Shown: one piece after another, positions 1-11,479 of the stretch
How positions within the stretch are numbered: position 1 is the first letter of the stretch
Layout: each line of letters opens with the position of its first letter
Made by a program: the position numbers and the translations under genes
Source of the DNA: Cepaea nemoralis
Taxonomy: Eukaryota > Mollusca > Gastropoda > Stylommatophora > Helicidae
Length of the DNA stretch: 64,000 bases
Reading direction: 5' to 3'
Assembly (NCBI GenBank): GCA_014155875.1
Contig: JACEFZ010017699.1
Coordinates: forward strand, 5,001-69,000
The notes under the pieces: generated by a model
What the model saw: the letters and a program-made list of their open reading frames with translations, nothing else
What the model was told of the DNA's origin: nothing
Database searches by the model: none

Positions 1-101
1 CAGTGGAAGAATGGTATTGTTAATGTGTGTATGTGTGCGGCCATTGTTTGTGAGTGTCTATGGGTGTGTGTTAGTGAGAAGAGAGCGAGAAAGACAGAGA
101 A

Positions 102-103
<2 letters not shown>

Positions 104-178
<75 letters not shown>
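104..178. repeat. (AG)n microsatellite
   Basis: About 37 uninterrupted AG dinucleotides. Open reading frames across it (Arg-Glu or Ser-Leu repeats) are composition artefacts. Confidence 0.97.
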
Positions 179-185
<7 letters not shown>

Positions 186-326
186 GTACGCATATCATGT
201 AACATGCTATTCCATATATGTTGTGTATTCTCATGTTCATATTACCATTTTGAATGCCAACTGATGTGATAATTTATAACATGAACACATGTACACCACT
301 GTAGAGTGGGTGAGAGAATTAGAGAG

Positions 327-330
<4 letters not shown>

Positions 331-410
<80 letters not shown>
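331..410. repeat. (AG)n microsatellite
   Basis: Forty uninterrupted AG dinucleotides, a second array 150 bp from the first. The DNA between them is unique-looking and shows nothing recognisable. Confidence 0.97.
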
Positions 411-412
<2 letters not shown>

Positions 413-554
413 AGTTGAATTGCATCACTAATTTTTAAGTTACAAAATGTATATGTACAATTTTTCTCCATTTTCTTTACAATTTTGCGACAATGCTCAC
501 GACAATAGTCACTGTATGTGTGTGTAAAATGTGGGAGTTTGATCATAATAGTAG

Positions 555-2228
555 GTTGGGGAATGGGGGGAATGTGTGTGTGGGTGGGCGGGGTGGGATT
601 GTGTGGGTGGGTGGGGGATTTGTGTGTGGGTACGTGCGGGATGTATGGGTTGGCGGGGAGATGTGTGTGTGGGTGGGGATGTGTGTTTGGCTAGATGGTT
701 GTGGGTGAGTGGGTGGAGGAGGATATGTTGGTGGATGATTGATGATGGGTTATGGGATGGGTGGGGGTATATGTATGGGTGGTGAGATGTGGGTGTAGGG
801 ATATGTGGTGGGTGGGAGATATGTGCAGGTGGGGGTGGTTGTGGGTTTGGGGGTGTGGGTGAGGGATGTGTATGGGTGTGGGATGTTTGGGTGGATGGGT
901 GGGGAGTGTGTGTGGGTGAGATATGTGTGGGGGATGTATGTGGGTTGGGGAGGGGTGCATGATGGGTGTGGGTGATGGATTTGGAGATGTGTGTGTGGGT
1001 GGGGGTTTTGTCTGGCTGGGTGGGGGTGTGTGGCTGGATGGAAGATGTATGTGTGGGTAGTGAGGGTGATTGTAGTTGGGGGATGTGTGGATGGGAAGGA
1101 TATGTGCGGGGAGATGTGTGTGTGGGTGAGGGATGTGTCTTTGGGATGTGTGTGGGTGTGGTGTTGTGTGGGAGGGGAGCTGGTTGTGGTTAAATGATGT
1201 GTGTGTGGGTGGGTGAAGGTGTGGTTGGGTTTTCGGGTTGGTGAAGGATGTGTGTGTGGGTGGGGATGTGTGCTTAGATGGGTGGTTGGGGTGTGTGAGT
1301 GTGGGTGGGTAGATAGGAGATGTATGTGTTGATGAGTGGGTAAGGGATGTGTGGGTGTTAGTGGTTGAGGAATAAGTACGTGTGTCTGGGGATGAGTGTA
1401 TGAGTTGGGGATGTGTGTGTGGGTTGTGTGTGCGTGGATGGGAGGTGTGTGTTTGTGAATGGGGGATGTGTTGGTGGGTGGGGATGTGTGGGAGGGATGT
1501 GTGTATGGGTGGGGAGATTGTGCGTGGGTGGGGATGTGTGTGTATATGGGTAGGGGTGTGTGGTTAAGGGATGTGTGGCTGGGGGATGGGTGGATGGAGG
1601 ATGTGTGGTTGGGTAGAGGATGTGTGGGTGGGTGATTGTATTTGAGTAAGGGTGTGTGGTTAAGGGATGTTTGGTTGGGGGAGGGGTGGGTAGAGGATGT
1701 GTGGGTGGGTAGAGGATATGTGGGTGGGTGAGTGTGTGCAGGTTAGGAGATGGTGGGGGATGTTTGTAGGTGTGGGCTCGGGATCTGTGTGTGGGCTGGG
1801 GGAGATGGGAGATTATGTGGGTGGGTGCGGAATTTGTGTGTGGGTAGGTGTGGAATATGTGAGTTGACGGGGAAATGTGTGTGTGTGTGTGGCTGAGGAA
1901 TGTGTGTTTGGCTGGGTGGGTGGAGGTGTGTGGGTGGAGGAGGATATGTGGGTGAGTGATTGTTGGTGGGTAATGGGACGGGTAGAGGATATGTGAGTGG
2001 GTGGGGAGATGTGTGTAGGTGGGGGATGTGTGGGTTATTGAATGTATGTGTGCTTGGGGTGTGGGTGGATGAGATGTGTGGTGGGTGAGAGGTGTGTGTG
2101 GGTGGGGAGATGTGTAGGTGTAGGGATGTGGTGGATGGAAGGGGGAATGTATGTGTGTGTGGGTTATGTGTGTGGTTGGGTGGGGGAGTTGGAGTGAATG
2201 GGGGATGTGTGGGTGGGTGGTGGATGTG
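555..2228 (+). repeat. G-rich degenerate minisatellite (~1.7 kb)
   Basis: The plus strand is almost devoid of C and consists of variations on GATGTGTGTGTGGGTGGG. Words such as GGGGATGTGTG and GTGGGTGGG recur throughout, but unit length drifts, so no single period is fixed. Strand asymmetry is strong from end to end. Frequent GGG/GGGG tracts at short spacing are compatible with G-quadruplex formation. Reading frames on either strand (Cys/Gly/Trp/Val-rich on plus, His/Pro/Thr-rich on minus) come from composition and are not called as genes. Confidence 0.9.
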
Positions 2229-2310
2229 TCTCATAACATAGTAATATGCATTGTTTATGTTTACAAAATTCATGTGACAATGTCTTTTTTCCCTATGCAC
2301 TGTTGATGAA

Positions 2311-2596
2311 AGAAAGCTGAGTGAGTGGAAGGGCCGAATGTAAGACGGGCCTGCGTGCCCAATTTGTTACCCTTTGAAAATAAAGTCTGTTCGTTCGTTC
2401 GTTCGTTCGTTCCCCACTCCGCCGAATATGAATTAAATGATATGCTCCCCACCAGGGACTGGGCGAATCCGGGCCGGGTCGTCATTTTTGGGAACGGGTA
2501 CGGGAGCAGGGGCCGAATATGAATTAAATGAGACGCTCCATTTACCCAAGTTAATTGTTGGGGGAAGATGTAAAGATCTTTCAAGTGCTCTTTCTA

Positions 2597-2663
<67 letters not shown>

Positions 2664-2757
2664 GCTAGTCGGGAACGGGAACTTATATGACTACTTATAT
2701 GAATTAAATGAGATGCTCCCCACCAGGATCTGGGCGAAGCCGGGCCGGGTCAGCTAG
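2311..2757 (+). repeat. Composite interspersed repeat with TTCG and GACA cores
   Basis: Contains three copies of the phrase ATGAATTAAATGAKAYGCTCC (near 2429, 2518 and 2698) and two of CCGGGCCGGGTC (near 2468 and 2739). A run of TTCG units lies at 2388-2412, just after CCTTTGAAAATAAAG. The same AAATAAAG-plus-TTCG block occurs on the opposite strand at 48101-48147, so this is a dispersed family rather than unique DNA. Class is unknown; a truncated retroelement tail is possible. Confidence 0.6.
2600..2664. repeat. (ACAG)16 microsatellite
   Basis: Sixteen perfect tetranucleotide units within the composite repeat. Confidence 0.95.
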
Positions 2758-3519
2758 TTGTTTATAAAAACTCAACGACTATTCAATTGATTATCATCAT
2801 GTGTCATGCCGATGAGCTTGGATAATCACGGTTTGCTATCTCAAACGACCACCAGCGTCTTTGATCGGGTTTGTGTTCTTCTCCCGATTATGCCGCGTGG
2901 CCAAGCCCTACAGATATTTAACTGTCTGCCTTCCCTCTGCTCTTTCCCCATGCACTTCTCCAGCTGTCACTAGGTTTTCTAGTTTGTCTAGGTTTGCCTT
3001 ATGCAGTAATGTGTGGTTGCTGGTTTTCTAGTGACTGCCGCTTCCATCGACGATAAACTGTATTTTTCGTGGCGGACTTTTTGTGTTGGCATTCTGGCAG
3101 CGGCATTATGCATAGTATACCTGTGGGGGGTGTTGGTTTGTCGAGACTCCTATCTGTTCCACTTTTCATATGGGGCAGTGAGAAGCATTTTGTGTGATAT
3201 TCAGTGGCACAGGCAATCCTTTCCTGTGAAGTTTGAACAGCGACTAACCACTAACGACTGTATAGTTTGTTTCTCTTCATAATGCGTTTTAAAAAATCTG
3301 ACTGTCTGCGACTAATTTCTCTAAGCAATTGCCAGTTGTTATTTATTTCTTGTAGAACTGTCCCAGTCTTATTTGTTTTCTGTCCGTCTATGGTGTTCTT
3401 TGCGTTTGTCCCAGAAACCATATTTCCACTGTGATTAGATGGTTCTCATCAAGTGTGCTTATTGTCCATGATTGACATGCATGCAATAGTATAGGTTCTA
3501 TTACACACTCTACCTATGC
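2758..3519. other. Unassigned stretch, no gene recognised
   Basis: No recognisable domain, RNA or repeat match inside the window. A reading frame of 89 codons at 3013-3282 (plus) has a hydrophobic middle but no recognisable motif, and I do not call it a gene. Confidence 0.5.
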
Positions 3520-3885
3520 TACACCGGCTCTGTGGCGAAACAGTTAAGTACACATGGCGTAATTCCGCATATCGCGTTTCGAACGCAGCTGCCGGCGATT
3601 TGGAAGCAGAAGAGCTTGTGATACCCGGGAAGGTTAATCCGGCCAACAAAACACCGCAGAAGACGGATGTGTCGGCCTAAGGCCGCAAATAAACTTGGCA
3701 CAAACGCAATTACATCTGGAAAAAAAAACACCCCCGATGAACTCAGAAGAAGAAGATACAGGTATGATTGCGATCATTCAGAAAGCAATGGCAAACTACT
3801 GAATGTAAACTTGCCATGAAATCACAAACAGCCACAAAATTCTGGGGTTGGCTGCGCTGTACTGTAAAGGGTATGCATCTAACTT
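3520..3885 (+). mobile_element. tRNA-headed SINE (head type a), with an internal insertion
   Basis: The left part (3520-3605) has a tRNA-like promoter: an A-box-like TGGCGAAACAGTTA and a B-box-like GTTTCGAACGC. The right part (3750-3885) carries the shared core AAAGCAATGGCAAACTACTGA and a tail ending with CTGTAAAGG. Relative to the copy at 18775 about 140 bp are inserted between head and core (roughly 3610-3755). Confidence 0.75.
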
Positions 3886-3978
3886 TAACCTATGCTGCAA
3901 TATAGACTTATGCAGTCATAATGAAACGAGTCAACATAATCATGTACCCATTTCCGCCTTTAGGCTCTCCCCCCCCCC

Positions 3979-4040
3979 CACACAACACACACGCACGCAC
4001 GCACGCACGCATGCACGCACGCACACACACACACACACAC
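3979..4040. repeat. (ACGC)n/(AC)n microsatellite
   Basis: A run of ACGC units passing into AC units, preceded by a C homopolymer near 3970. Confidence 0.95.
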
Positions 4041-5205
4041 TAAAAAATAACATCCCCACTGCAGGCGTCTGAAAGTGCCCCTCTGTCTTTGTGTGCATGT
4101 GTATCAATACTAGGTCTGTTAAAATAGTATAGGGCCGTTGGCTTAGACAAATACAACTACACACATGGAGTGTTGTTTCTTCCGCTATCTTTGAACTCAA
4201 GTGTAGTCCATACACGTGCTACGACTTATAGCGCACTGGACTGATATTTGCGTGTGGATTAGCATTCCCTGTTACCAGTGTCCCTCGCCGTCAGTCAAGC
4301 CCACTCCGTCTTCAGAGGTACTTGCAGTTTACATCCTCAAGTCAAGGACGAGAAGTCAACATTGTAGTCTAAATGACCGGTGTAGAGGTTGATCTAACTA
4401 TGTCGGCATTAGCACAATGGAAGTTTAAGAGCGAACGCTCTTATCCATGCGGCAAAGATGAATCCCCTTCAAACTACTCTCTTTGGGACTATACCTTCCT
4501 TACCCTGCCGTAGTGCCATCTTTGGAAGCGATTCAGGAAGTTCTATTTGCGAATGGATTACAGCTTGGCCGCCGTGTTCCGCATATTTTCTCCCGTGACT
4601 CAAACAAGGTTCCTTCAGTGTCATTATCAGTTTTGAGAACAGCTAAAAATCGCAAGGAGCCATGCCGTTAAAGTAGGGAACCTGACCAACAAGAAAAATA
4701 CTGTGGTTGGCCAAGACTAAATAAGATGAGAAAAATGGGCTAGTACGTGGTCATGGTGGAGCTCTGAATTCTTCATACCCCCAGATCGGTTCGTTCGCAT
4801 TCTCCACATGTGATTCAGACTTTCTTGGACAAACACACTATTACTTTAGTTGGTCTGTACAGAACGTGCAGAAAGGATAAAGATGTGTAGAGAGATATCG
4901 GATACAGAAAACTGTACTTTCTAGATGTGGCTGTCGTATAGTTCCTGTGGCCAAAGTTTGCCCATTTCTTCCCCTTATTCTTTGTTCACCTTTCGGAGCG
5001 AGTGCGTCAAACATAGTAATATAAACGCAATGGTCTTTGTACTTTCTGTCGGATGCCAGCGTTTGTATAAGTGACTCATAACCTACGTACAATACCAAGC
5101 TACCACTTATTATTCACTTTCAGTTCTGGTTTACTTTAGCAGAATATCTTCACGATTTACACGCGGTAGCCAAATACAATATGTTGTAGGATTTACTGCC
5201 TGACG
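4041..5205. other. Unassigned stretch, no gene recognised
   Basis: No convincing coding frame or repeat. The only local structure seen is a perfect 8-bp stem with a 2-nt centre, TAAGAGCGAACGCTCTTA, at 4426-4443. Confidence 0.5.
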
Positions 5206-5850
5206 TATCTCGCTGCATCTCGTCAGGTACATGATACATAGTTATATATTATATGTCGCTGCATCTCGTCAGGTACATGATACAGAGTTATATATTATAT
5301 GTCGCTGCATCTCGTCAGGTACATGATACATAGTTATATATTATACCTCACTGCATCTCGTCAGGTACATGATACATAGTTATATATTATATGTCGCTGC
5401 ATCTCGTCAGGTACATGATACATAGTTATATATTATATGTCGCTGCATCTCGTCAGGTACATGCTGCATAGTTATATATTATATGTCGCTGCATCTCGTC
5501 AGGTACATGATACATAGTTATATATTATATGTCGCTGCATCTCGTCAGGTAGATGCTGCACAGTTATATATTATATGTCGCTGCATCTCGTCAGGTACAT
5601 GATACATAGTTATATATTATATGTCACTGCATCTCCTCAGGTACATGATACATAGTTATATATTATATGTCACTGCATCTCGTCAGGTACATGATACATA
5701 GTTATATATTATATGTCGCTGCATCTCGTCAGGTACATGATACATAGTTATATATTATATGTCACTGCATCTCCTCAGGTACATGATACATAGTTATATA
5801 TTATATGTCACTGCATCTCGTCAGGTACATGCTGCATAGTTATATATTAT
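5206..5850. repeat. 46-bp satellite, ~14 units
   Basis: Unit begins CGCTGCATCTCGTCAGGTAC and ends in the AT-rich block AGTTATATATTATAT. The CATCTC word recurs every 46 bp from about 5213 to 5812. Units differ only by a few substitutions (ATGATACAT versus ATGCTGCAT, CTCGTC versus CTCCTC), indicating recent expansion or homogenisation. Confidence 0.95.
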
Positions 5851-6176
5851 ATTATTATATGCAGCCAAATATGCCAGGCAATACACAGTGCAACATATTG
5901 TCTGTGGCTTATGTGTTTACATCACTAAGGGAATATATTGTTTTGAATCTACACGATACTTCGATTTCGATGATACCATTACCCGTATCCGTTCGACCCC
6001 AAAGATAAGTTATATCAGGGTCCATCCCTGGCTCAGGTTAATAATCATGTGAGCGAGCCAGTCACAAATAGCCGCTGATCGCGGTTTTACACATATAGGA
6101 TATTAATTTGAAGGTGATTGTTGTCCAAAGAGGGCAATGGCTCTAACGCTTGACACGATTATTTTCTGAGCACTGG
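5851..6176. other. Unassigned stretch, no gene recognised
   Basis: Unique-looking DNA between two satellite blocks; no coding or RNA signal identified. Confidence 0.45.
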
Positions 6177-6371
6177 TAATATACACCTGTGTGATGAGAG
6201 GTGATGATATACACCTGTGTGATGTGAGGTGATGATATACACCTGTGTGATGAGAGGTGATGATATACACCTGTGTGATGAGAGGTGATGATATACACCT
6301 GTCTGATGAGAGGTGATGATATACACCTGTGTGATGAGAGGTGATAATATACACCTGTGTGATGTGAGGTT
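6177..6371. repeat. 28-bp minisatellite, ~7 units
   Basis: Unit contains ATATACACCTGTGTGATGAG followed by AGGTGATG, with a strict 28-bp step (6183, 6211, 6239 and so on). Units differ by single bases. Because 28 is not a multiple of three, overlapping open frames read the same peptide phases in turn and are not genes. Confidence 0.95.
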
Positions 6372-6649
6372 ACCGCTAGCTGAGATTCTCATAAAAACTA
6401 ACAAAATTGAAACAAAACATTTATAATGTGATGTGTCGAAAAATAAATGTGTTAACGTGTAGAATAATATATATAAAAACTGTATGGTGGTGTTAGGAGA
6501 CAGGATGTAAATATTCAAAACAATGGAGAATCTCCATCAATATTCCTTGCATTGTCGTTGTGAATGTAATGCTTGTTTCAGTTTTGTTGTGTTCAAATTC
6601 AATCAATTTGATTCCTGCAATTAACATCGGACAAAGTTCAAGTGTAGGG
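6372..6649. other. Unassigned stretch, no gene recognised
   Basis: AT-rich DNA with no recognisable element; it ends at the left target-duplication word of the next feature. Confidence 0.45.
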
Positions 6650-6661
6650 TCTTCTTAGATG

Positions 6662-7466
6662 ATTATGTGGTTGAGCACAACCCACTACTGGCAACGCCGA
6701 TCGCATTCTGGTATGAACCTAAGGCCTATCCACGTCAATATGGAAGCACTATACTCGAGTTTCGCCCTCATTTGAGCTCGTCAGTAGTGCATATCCCTGA
6801 CCGGATCCGGAAACAGTCCCGGATCACGCGTGTGAAGCGGGTGTGTAACCACGCGGCACACACTGGACACACCAAATTATCACAACAGAACATCACAATG
6901 CTACCCATCGTTGGCTATGCTCAAGATTGCCCAATCGCCGCGACCGACGTCCGTCAATCGATGGGACCCGAACGATCAGGACTTCTCACTGGCAAGGAAC
7001 ACCAGACCTCCTAAATCCAGTGAGCAATAATCAATTGATTATGTGGTTGTTTCGGGATTTGAAATTTAAATATTGAGCACAACCCACTACTGGCAACGCC
7101 GATCGCATTCTGGTATGAACCTAAGGCCTATCCACGTCAATATGGAAGCACTATACTCGAGTTTCGCCCTCATTTGAGCTCGTCAGTAGTGCATATCCCT
7201 GACCGGATCAGGAAACAGTCCCGGATCACGCGTGTTAAGCGGGTGTGTAACCACGCGGCACACACTGGACACACCAAATTATCACAACAGAACATCACAA
7301 TGCTACCCATCGTTGGCTATGCTCAAGATTGCCCAATCGCCGCGACCGACGTCCGTCAATCGATGGGACCCGAACGATCAGGACTTCTCACTGGCAAGGA
7401 ACACCAGGCCTCCTAAATCCAGTGAGCAATAATCAATTGATTATGTGGTTGTTTCGGGTTTCGGTT
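6662..7466 (+). mobile_element. Head-to-tail dimer of a 402-bp interspersed unit
   Basis: Two copies of the same unit lie in direct orientation: GAGCACAACCCACTACTGG starts near 6673 and again near 7075. Over about 350 compared bases I count only about three differences. The array is flanked by the 12-bp direct repeat TCTTCTTAGATG (6650-6661 and 7467-7478), consistent with a target-site duplication. The right end restarts with the unit's left terminus (ATTATGTGGTTGTTTCGGG). Related fragments occur at 51378-51490 and 54717-54927. The 115- and 80-codon frames inside have no recognised domain. The class is unknown. Confidence 0.75.
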
Positions 7467-7639
7467 TCTTCTTAGATGTCCAAACAATTTGGTTAGTTTC
7501 TCTCCTCTCTCGTATCTATGTCGTATTGCAAAAGGTCTTTACTTCATCTTATGTTCTTTCCGAGATGTTTCCAAGGCACCAAGGCCATGTTTTATACTGG
7601 CCAAGACTACTAACATGTCCTAGTCGTGCGTCCTGGGCA

Positions 7640-9148
7640 ACAGATCCCTTCGGGGTCCTTGAATCAGGAATTAGGTTAGGGTATACTGCCGAGAAACTTT
7701 CAGAATGGGCACAAAAGACGCATTCAGAAAATATTGCACGAGAAGACAGAGCAACGGAAAGAGAAGAGAAAAAGATGCAAGCAGAAAGAGAAGAAAAAAA
7801 AGATGCAGATGCAAATAGAGGCTGAAGCGAAAAAGATGCAAGCGGAAAGAGAAGAGAAAAAGATGCAAGCAGAAAGAGAAGAGAAAAAGATGCAGATGCA
7901 AATAGAGGCTGAAGAGAAAAAGATGCAAGCGGAAAGAGAAGAGAAAAAGATGCAAGCAGAAAGAAAAGAGAAAAAGATGCAGATGCAAATGGAAGCTGAA
8001 GAAAAGAAAATGCAACTGCAGGCTCAAGAGAAGAAGATGCAAATGGAGCTCGAAGCTGCGACCAAGCAAGCCCAATTAACCGCAGACACACAGATAAAAC
8101 TGAAACAAATGGAAATTGACTTAGAAATTTCAGTAAACAAAAGTAAAAGTAAGGGAGAGGAACAAAAATACAACAAATATAAAGGCTTAGTCAAGCCCTT
8201 TTGTTCAGGAGATTCCATAAGCGCATACTTAGAGAACTTCGAGTGTTTGATGACTTACCATAACGTCGCAAAAGTCGACTGGGCATTTATTCTGATGAGA
8301 AATTTAGCATTAGAGCCCTTAAAAGTGATAGAGACAATTCCACAAGACATGAGGAGAGATTACAGCTATTTAAAACAAAGAATACTCCAACATTTTTCAC
8401 TAGATACAGCAGGCTATCAACTACAGTTTTCAAAATTAGCCCCATCACTTAACCAAACGTTCATAGACTACGTGTCCACAGTCCAAGATATTTGTACAAA
8501 ATGGATAACCTCAGCAAAAACAAATAACAGCTATGATAAACTAAAGGAGCTAATTATAATTGATAAAGTCATTAACACAATACCAACCCCTTTCTCTAAA
8601 TTTTTGAGACAAAATGATTGTAAGACTATCCAAGAAATAGAAATTAAGGGGAGCGCATATTTTACAGCTAATCGCGATATTTTTCAGCTAAATATGAGCC
8701 AAAATGAAACAGCAGCAGTTACAAACAACCAAATATTCAAAACCAAATGAAAATAGGTTCAAACAACGCCTTAAGTTCACAAAACCAGTCCTGTGTCAGT
8801 ATTGTCATCTAACACACGAACAGTACGCGATGTGTGATAAATCACCGAATTATCCACATCATCTCCAAATGATGGTGGAAAAACAAAAAAAACAAAACAA
8901 AAGGAACGCATATCAGAGAGCAGTTAAATGTTTTTTTTTGCGCCAGTTATGGGCATTTCTCAGGACGTTGTGAAGGGCGAAAGATAATGAAGCAGGCCAA
9001 TGCCGCATTAATAGATACATCGTCGGACGAAGAAACTGAACAACAGAACGAATGCGACATTCAGAATGAAAGTGCGAGTGAGTTAGGTAATGCGGTAGAT
9101 ATCATTAACACCATCACCGATAACAAATGTAACACCTGCAGAAAATTT
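7640..9148 (+). pseudogene. Gag of element 1 (frameshifted)
   Basis: The structural protein that would form the virus-like particle and bind RNA. An N-terminal segment near 7650-7740 leads into a long charged coiled coil of KKMQAEREE-type repeats (about 7750-8160). A capsid-like helical region follows at about 8170-8660, with LKQRILQHFSLD and an IIIDKVI segment. A zinc knuckle C-x2-C-x4-H-x4-C lies at 8929-8971. The frame shifts in an A8 run near 7792-7800, near 8740-8750, and in a T9 run at 8931-8939 that splits the knuckle. After the knuckle the frame runs on to a TAG at 9149-9151 and continues open beyond it into protease. The coiled-coil repeats are imperfect duplications at DNA level. 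Confidence 0.8.
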
Positions 9149-9151
9149 TAG

Positions 9152-9600
9152 CTTGATACCACTTTGTTATGCGGCCACACAATCCCAGTGTCTAACGAAA
9201 TGGCCAACGCAGCCTTAACATCAACAGGCAAGTTAAAGTTTGCAACAGGTTTTGTTAATAACAAACAATGTACACTAGTACGAGATAGCGGGGCGACTCT
9301 TTGTGGAATCAAAAGAACATTAATTAATGACAAAGACTACACACACAAATACGTAACATGTCGCACATTCGCAGGCACCATCGAAAGATACCCCCTAGCA
9401 CTGGCCGAAATTCGGTCACCTTTTATATCAGGACAAGTGCTATGCGCAGTACTTGAGAATCCTTGCGCGGAAATTATCCTTGGGAATCTTCCTAACATAA
9501 GATCCTGCTCTGAAGAAGAAATCAGAGAATGGGAACAGAAAAACTGTATCCAAAAAGCAAACAGTGGTTCCAGAATTATAATACACACTTGCATGTCTCA
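9152..9600 (+). pseudogene. Retropepsin-like protease domain of element 1
   Basis: An aspartic protease that would cut the polyprotein. The active-site triplet is D-S-G, in LVRDSGATLC, with the Asp codon at 9284-9286. The downstream flap-side motif EIILGNLP lies near 9465-9490. The region is open in the frame that follows the TAG at 9149-9151. The segment after protease (about 9600-9880) is polar, Thr/Asn/Glu-rich and looks like a linker before integrase. Family members usually have D-T-G or D-S-G, so the active site is intact here. Confidence 0.8.
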
Positions 9601-9889
9601 AACTGCCAAAAGCACAAGGGAGACAACCGATGACGGAATTCGAAACGAATTCACAGAGGTGGAGAACACAGCGGCGGTTGAATCGTTCAATGACACCAGA
9701 AAATTAACACCTAGAACTGAGGACGTCACCGAACCACAAAATATTGAGCCTGTAAATGTGCAACAACAGACACAATACGGTAATATAGTGACAAGACAAA
9801 TGACACACAAAACCCACAACGACCAACTTCAGGAGTCGCTACAAATCATTTCACCCAATATTACCACCACCGAGTTTATACAAGAACAA

Positions 9890-11110
9890 AAAGCAGATCC
9901 AACCCTTTCGCAATACTTTCGACTAATAGGATTGAAGCCAAAATTGACGAAAAACGCTTCCTGGACATTCAGACTAAATAACAATATTCTAACGAGGTTA
10001 TACACCAGAGGTCAAACCACGATACAACAAGTGGTTCTACCTCAGTCACATCGGGACAAAGTGCTTCATATAGCCCATGACTCACCTTTCGGAGGTTATA
10101 TGGGTTATGAAAAAACCAGGGCCAGAGTCCTGAGCCAATTTTATTGGCCTAAATTTTGCCAGCACATAAAAAACTATTGCAAATTCTGTGATATCTGTCA
10201 GAAATTAATTAAGAAGGGAAAAAAAAACCTACTGCAGAAATCCAATCAACCACAACGGCCTCAAGACCATTTCAAATAGTTGCGGTTGATTTAGTGGGTC
10301 CTTTAAACCACATTTCAAACAAAGGAAATAGGTACATTTTTACACTCGTGGATCTGTGTTCAAGGTGGGCAGAAATGATTCCGTTAAAATCAATCTCCTC
10401 TAAAGATGTGACGGACGTGTTTTTACAAATATTCTCCCGTTTTGGCTTTCCGGAGAAGATAATATCGGATAGAGGAACGCAGTTCATATCTAATGCCACT
10501 CAATCGGTAACTAAGTTACTCGGCATAAAACAATGTTTTACAAGCCCCTATCGACCGTCCGCGAACGGAATTTGCGAAAAATTGAACGGGGACTTAAAAC
10601 ATATGTTAGCCAAAGTGACACCTGAAAATCCAGCCGATTGGGATATGCTTCTCCCAACGGTGCTGTTCGCCTATAGAGAAGTGCCGCAGTCGAGCACTGG
10701 GTTCTCTCCTTTTGAATTAATATATGGAGCAAATCCAAGAGGACCTCTCTCTATGTACAGAGATATGATATCGCAAACCCGTAAACACCCAATTACCAGT
10801 TTCCACCTATGATTTGGTCACTGACACCAGAGACAAAATCATTAGATCCTGTATACTAGCCAGATCATCTTTGCAGGAGAAAGGTTTTATGTACAGGCAA
10901 TACGCCAACAAGGGTGCAAGAACCATTGTATTACATCCTAATCAAGAGGTGTTGTTATTATTACCTGACAAGAGAAATTTACTTTCAACCTCATGGCAAG
11001 GACCATTTAAAGTTATGAGAAGGATTTCGGAAGTTGACTACGAAATCTCTTTGAATGGCAAGTTGAAAATATTCCATGTAAATATGTTAAAACCTTACTT
11101 TTCTAGGAAT
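9890..11110 (+). pseudogene. Integrase of element 1 (upstream of RT)
   Basis: This enzyme would insert the cDNA into chromosomes. The N-terminal zinc region is at about 10060-10205, with the cysteine pair in FCDICQK. At the position where the related element 2 has G-H-M-G this copy has G-Y-M-G, so one zinc-binding histidine appears lost. Catalytic residues are D at 10288-10290, D at 10468-10470 and E at 10576-10578; the last two are 35 residues apart (DD35E). A GPF module (WQGPFKV) lies near 10996. A frameshift sits in an A9 run near 10220-10228, and another lies between about 10765 and 10805. The following 370 bp encode a Thr/Asn/Asp-rich spacer before RT. Confidence 0.85.
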
Positions 11111-11479
11111 GACAGTGACAGAAGCAATCAGACGGAGAAAACAGGGGACAATAACCAGACTGACAAGAACGACAACCAGAACGAAACGACAACTAGACAA
11201 TTGAACGACACTACTACAAATGAAAATCTAGACGAAGCATCATTAACGACTCATTCTTGTGACAACGAAGACGACGAAAACATGTTCACAGTACCGACAA
11301 TGTGTGATAACGACAAATACGACGAAGTTAACGATACATTAGCAACTATTATTCTGGACGATGACGGCAATGACATTGAAGACAATTTACAAACAGTAGC
11401 GTCAGTAATAAATCAGACGGACGTAGACAATACGGAAATTCCAGTACCAATCATGAACGATGACAGTACAATGAAGGAC

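Noticed and set aside
104..410. Arg-Glu and Ser-Leu repeat open frames over the GA arrays
   Set aside because: They arise from translating dinucleotide repeats and have no unique coding sequence.
576..2300. Several 60-185 codon frames, Cys/Gly/Trp-rich or His/Pro-rich
   Set aside because: Produced by strand-asymmetric repeat composition; they overlap on both strands and lack any domain.
5206..5850. CRISPR-like regular repeats
   Set aside because: The 46-bp units are contiguous with no distinct spacers, and the genome is eukaryotic.
6667..7416. 115- and 80-codon frames in the 402-bp unit as a real gene
   Set aside because: No recognisable motif, and openness in one frame over a short GC-richer unit is not strong evidence.
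6662..7466. Direct repeats as the 5' LTR of element 1
   Set aside because: No copy occurs after RNase H of element 1, both units lie on one side, and the family is dispersed elsewhere.
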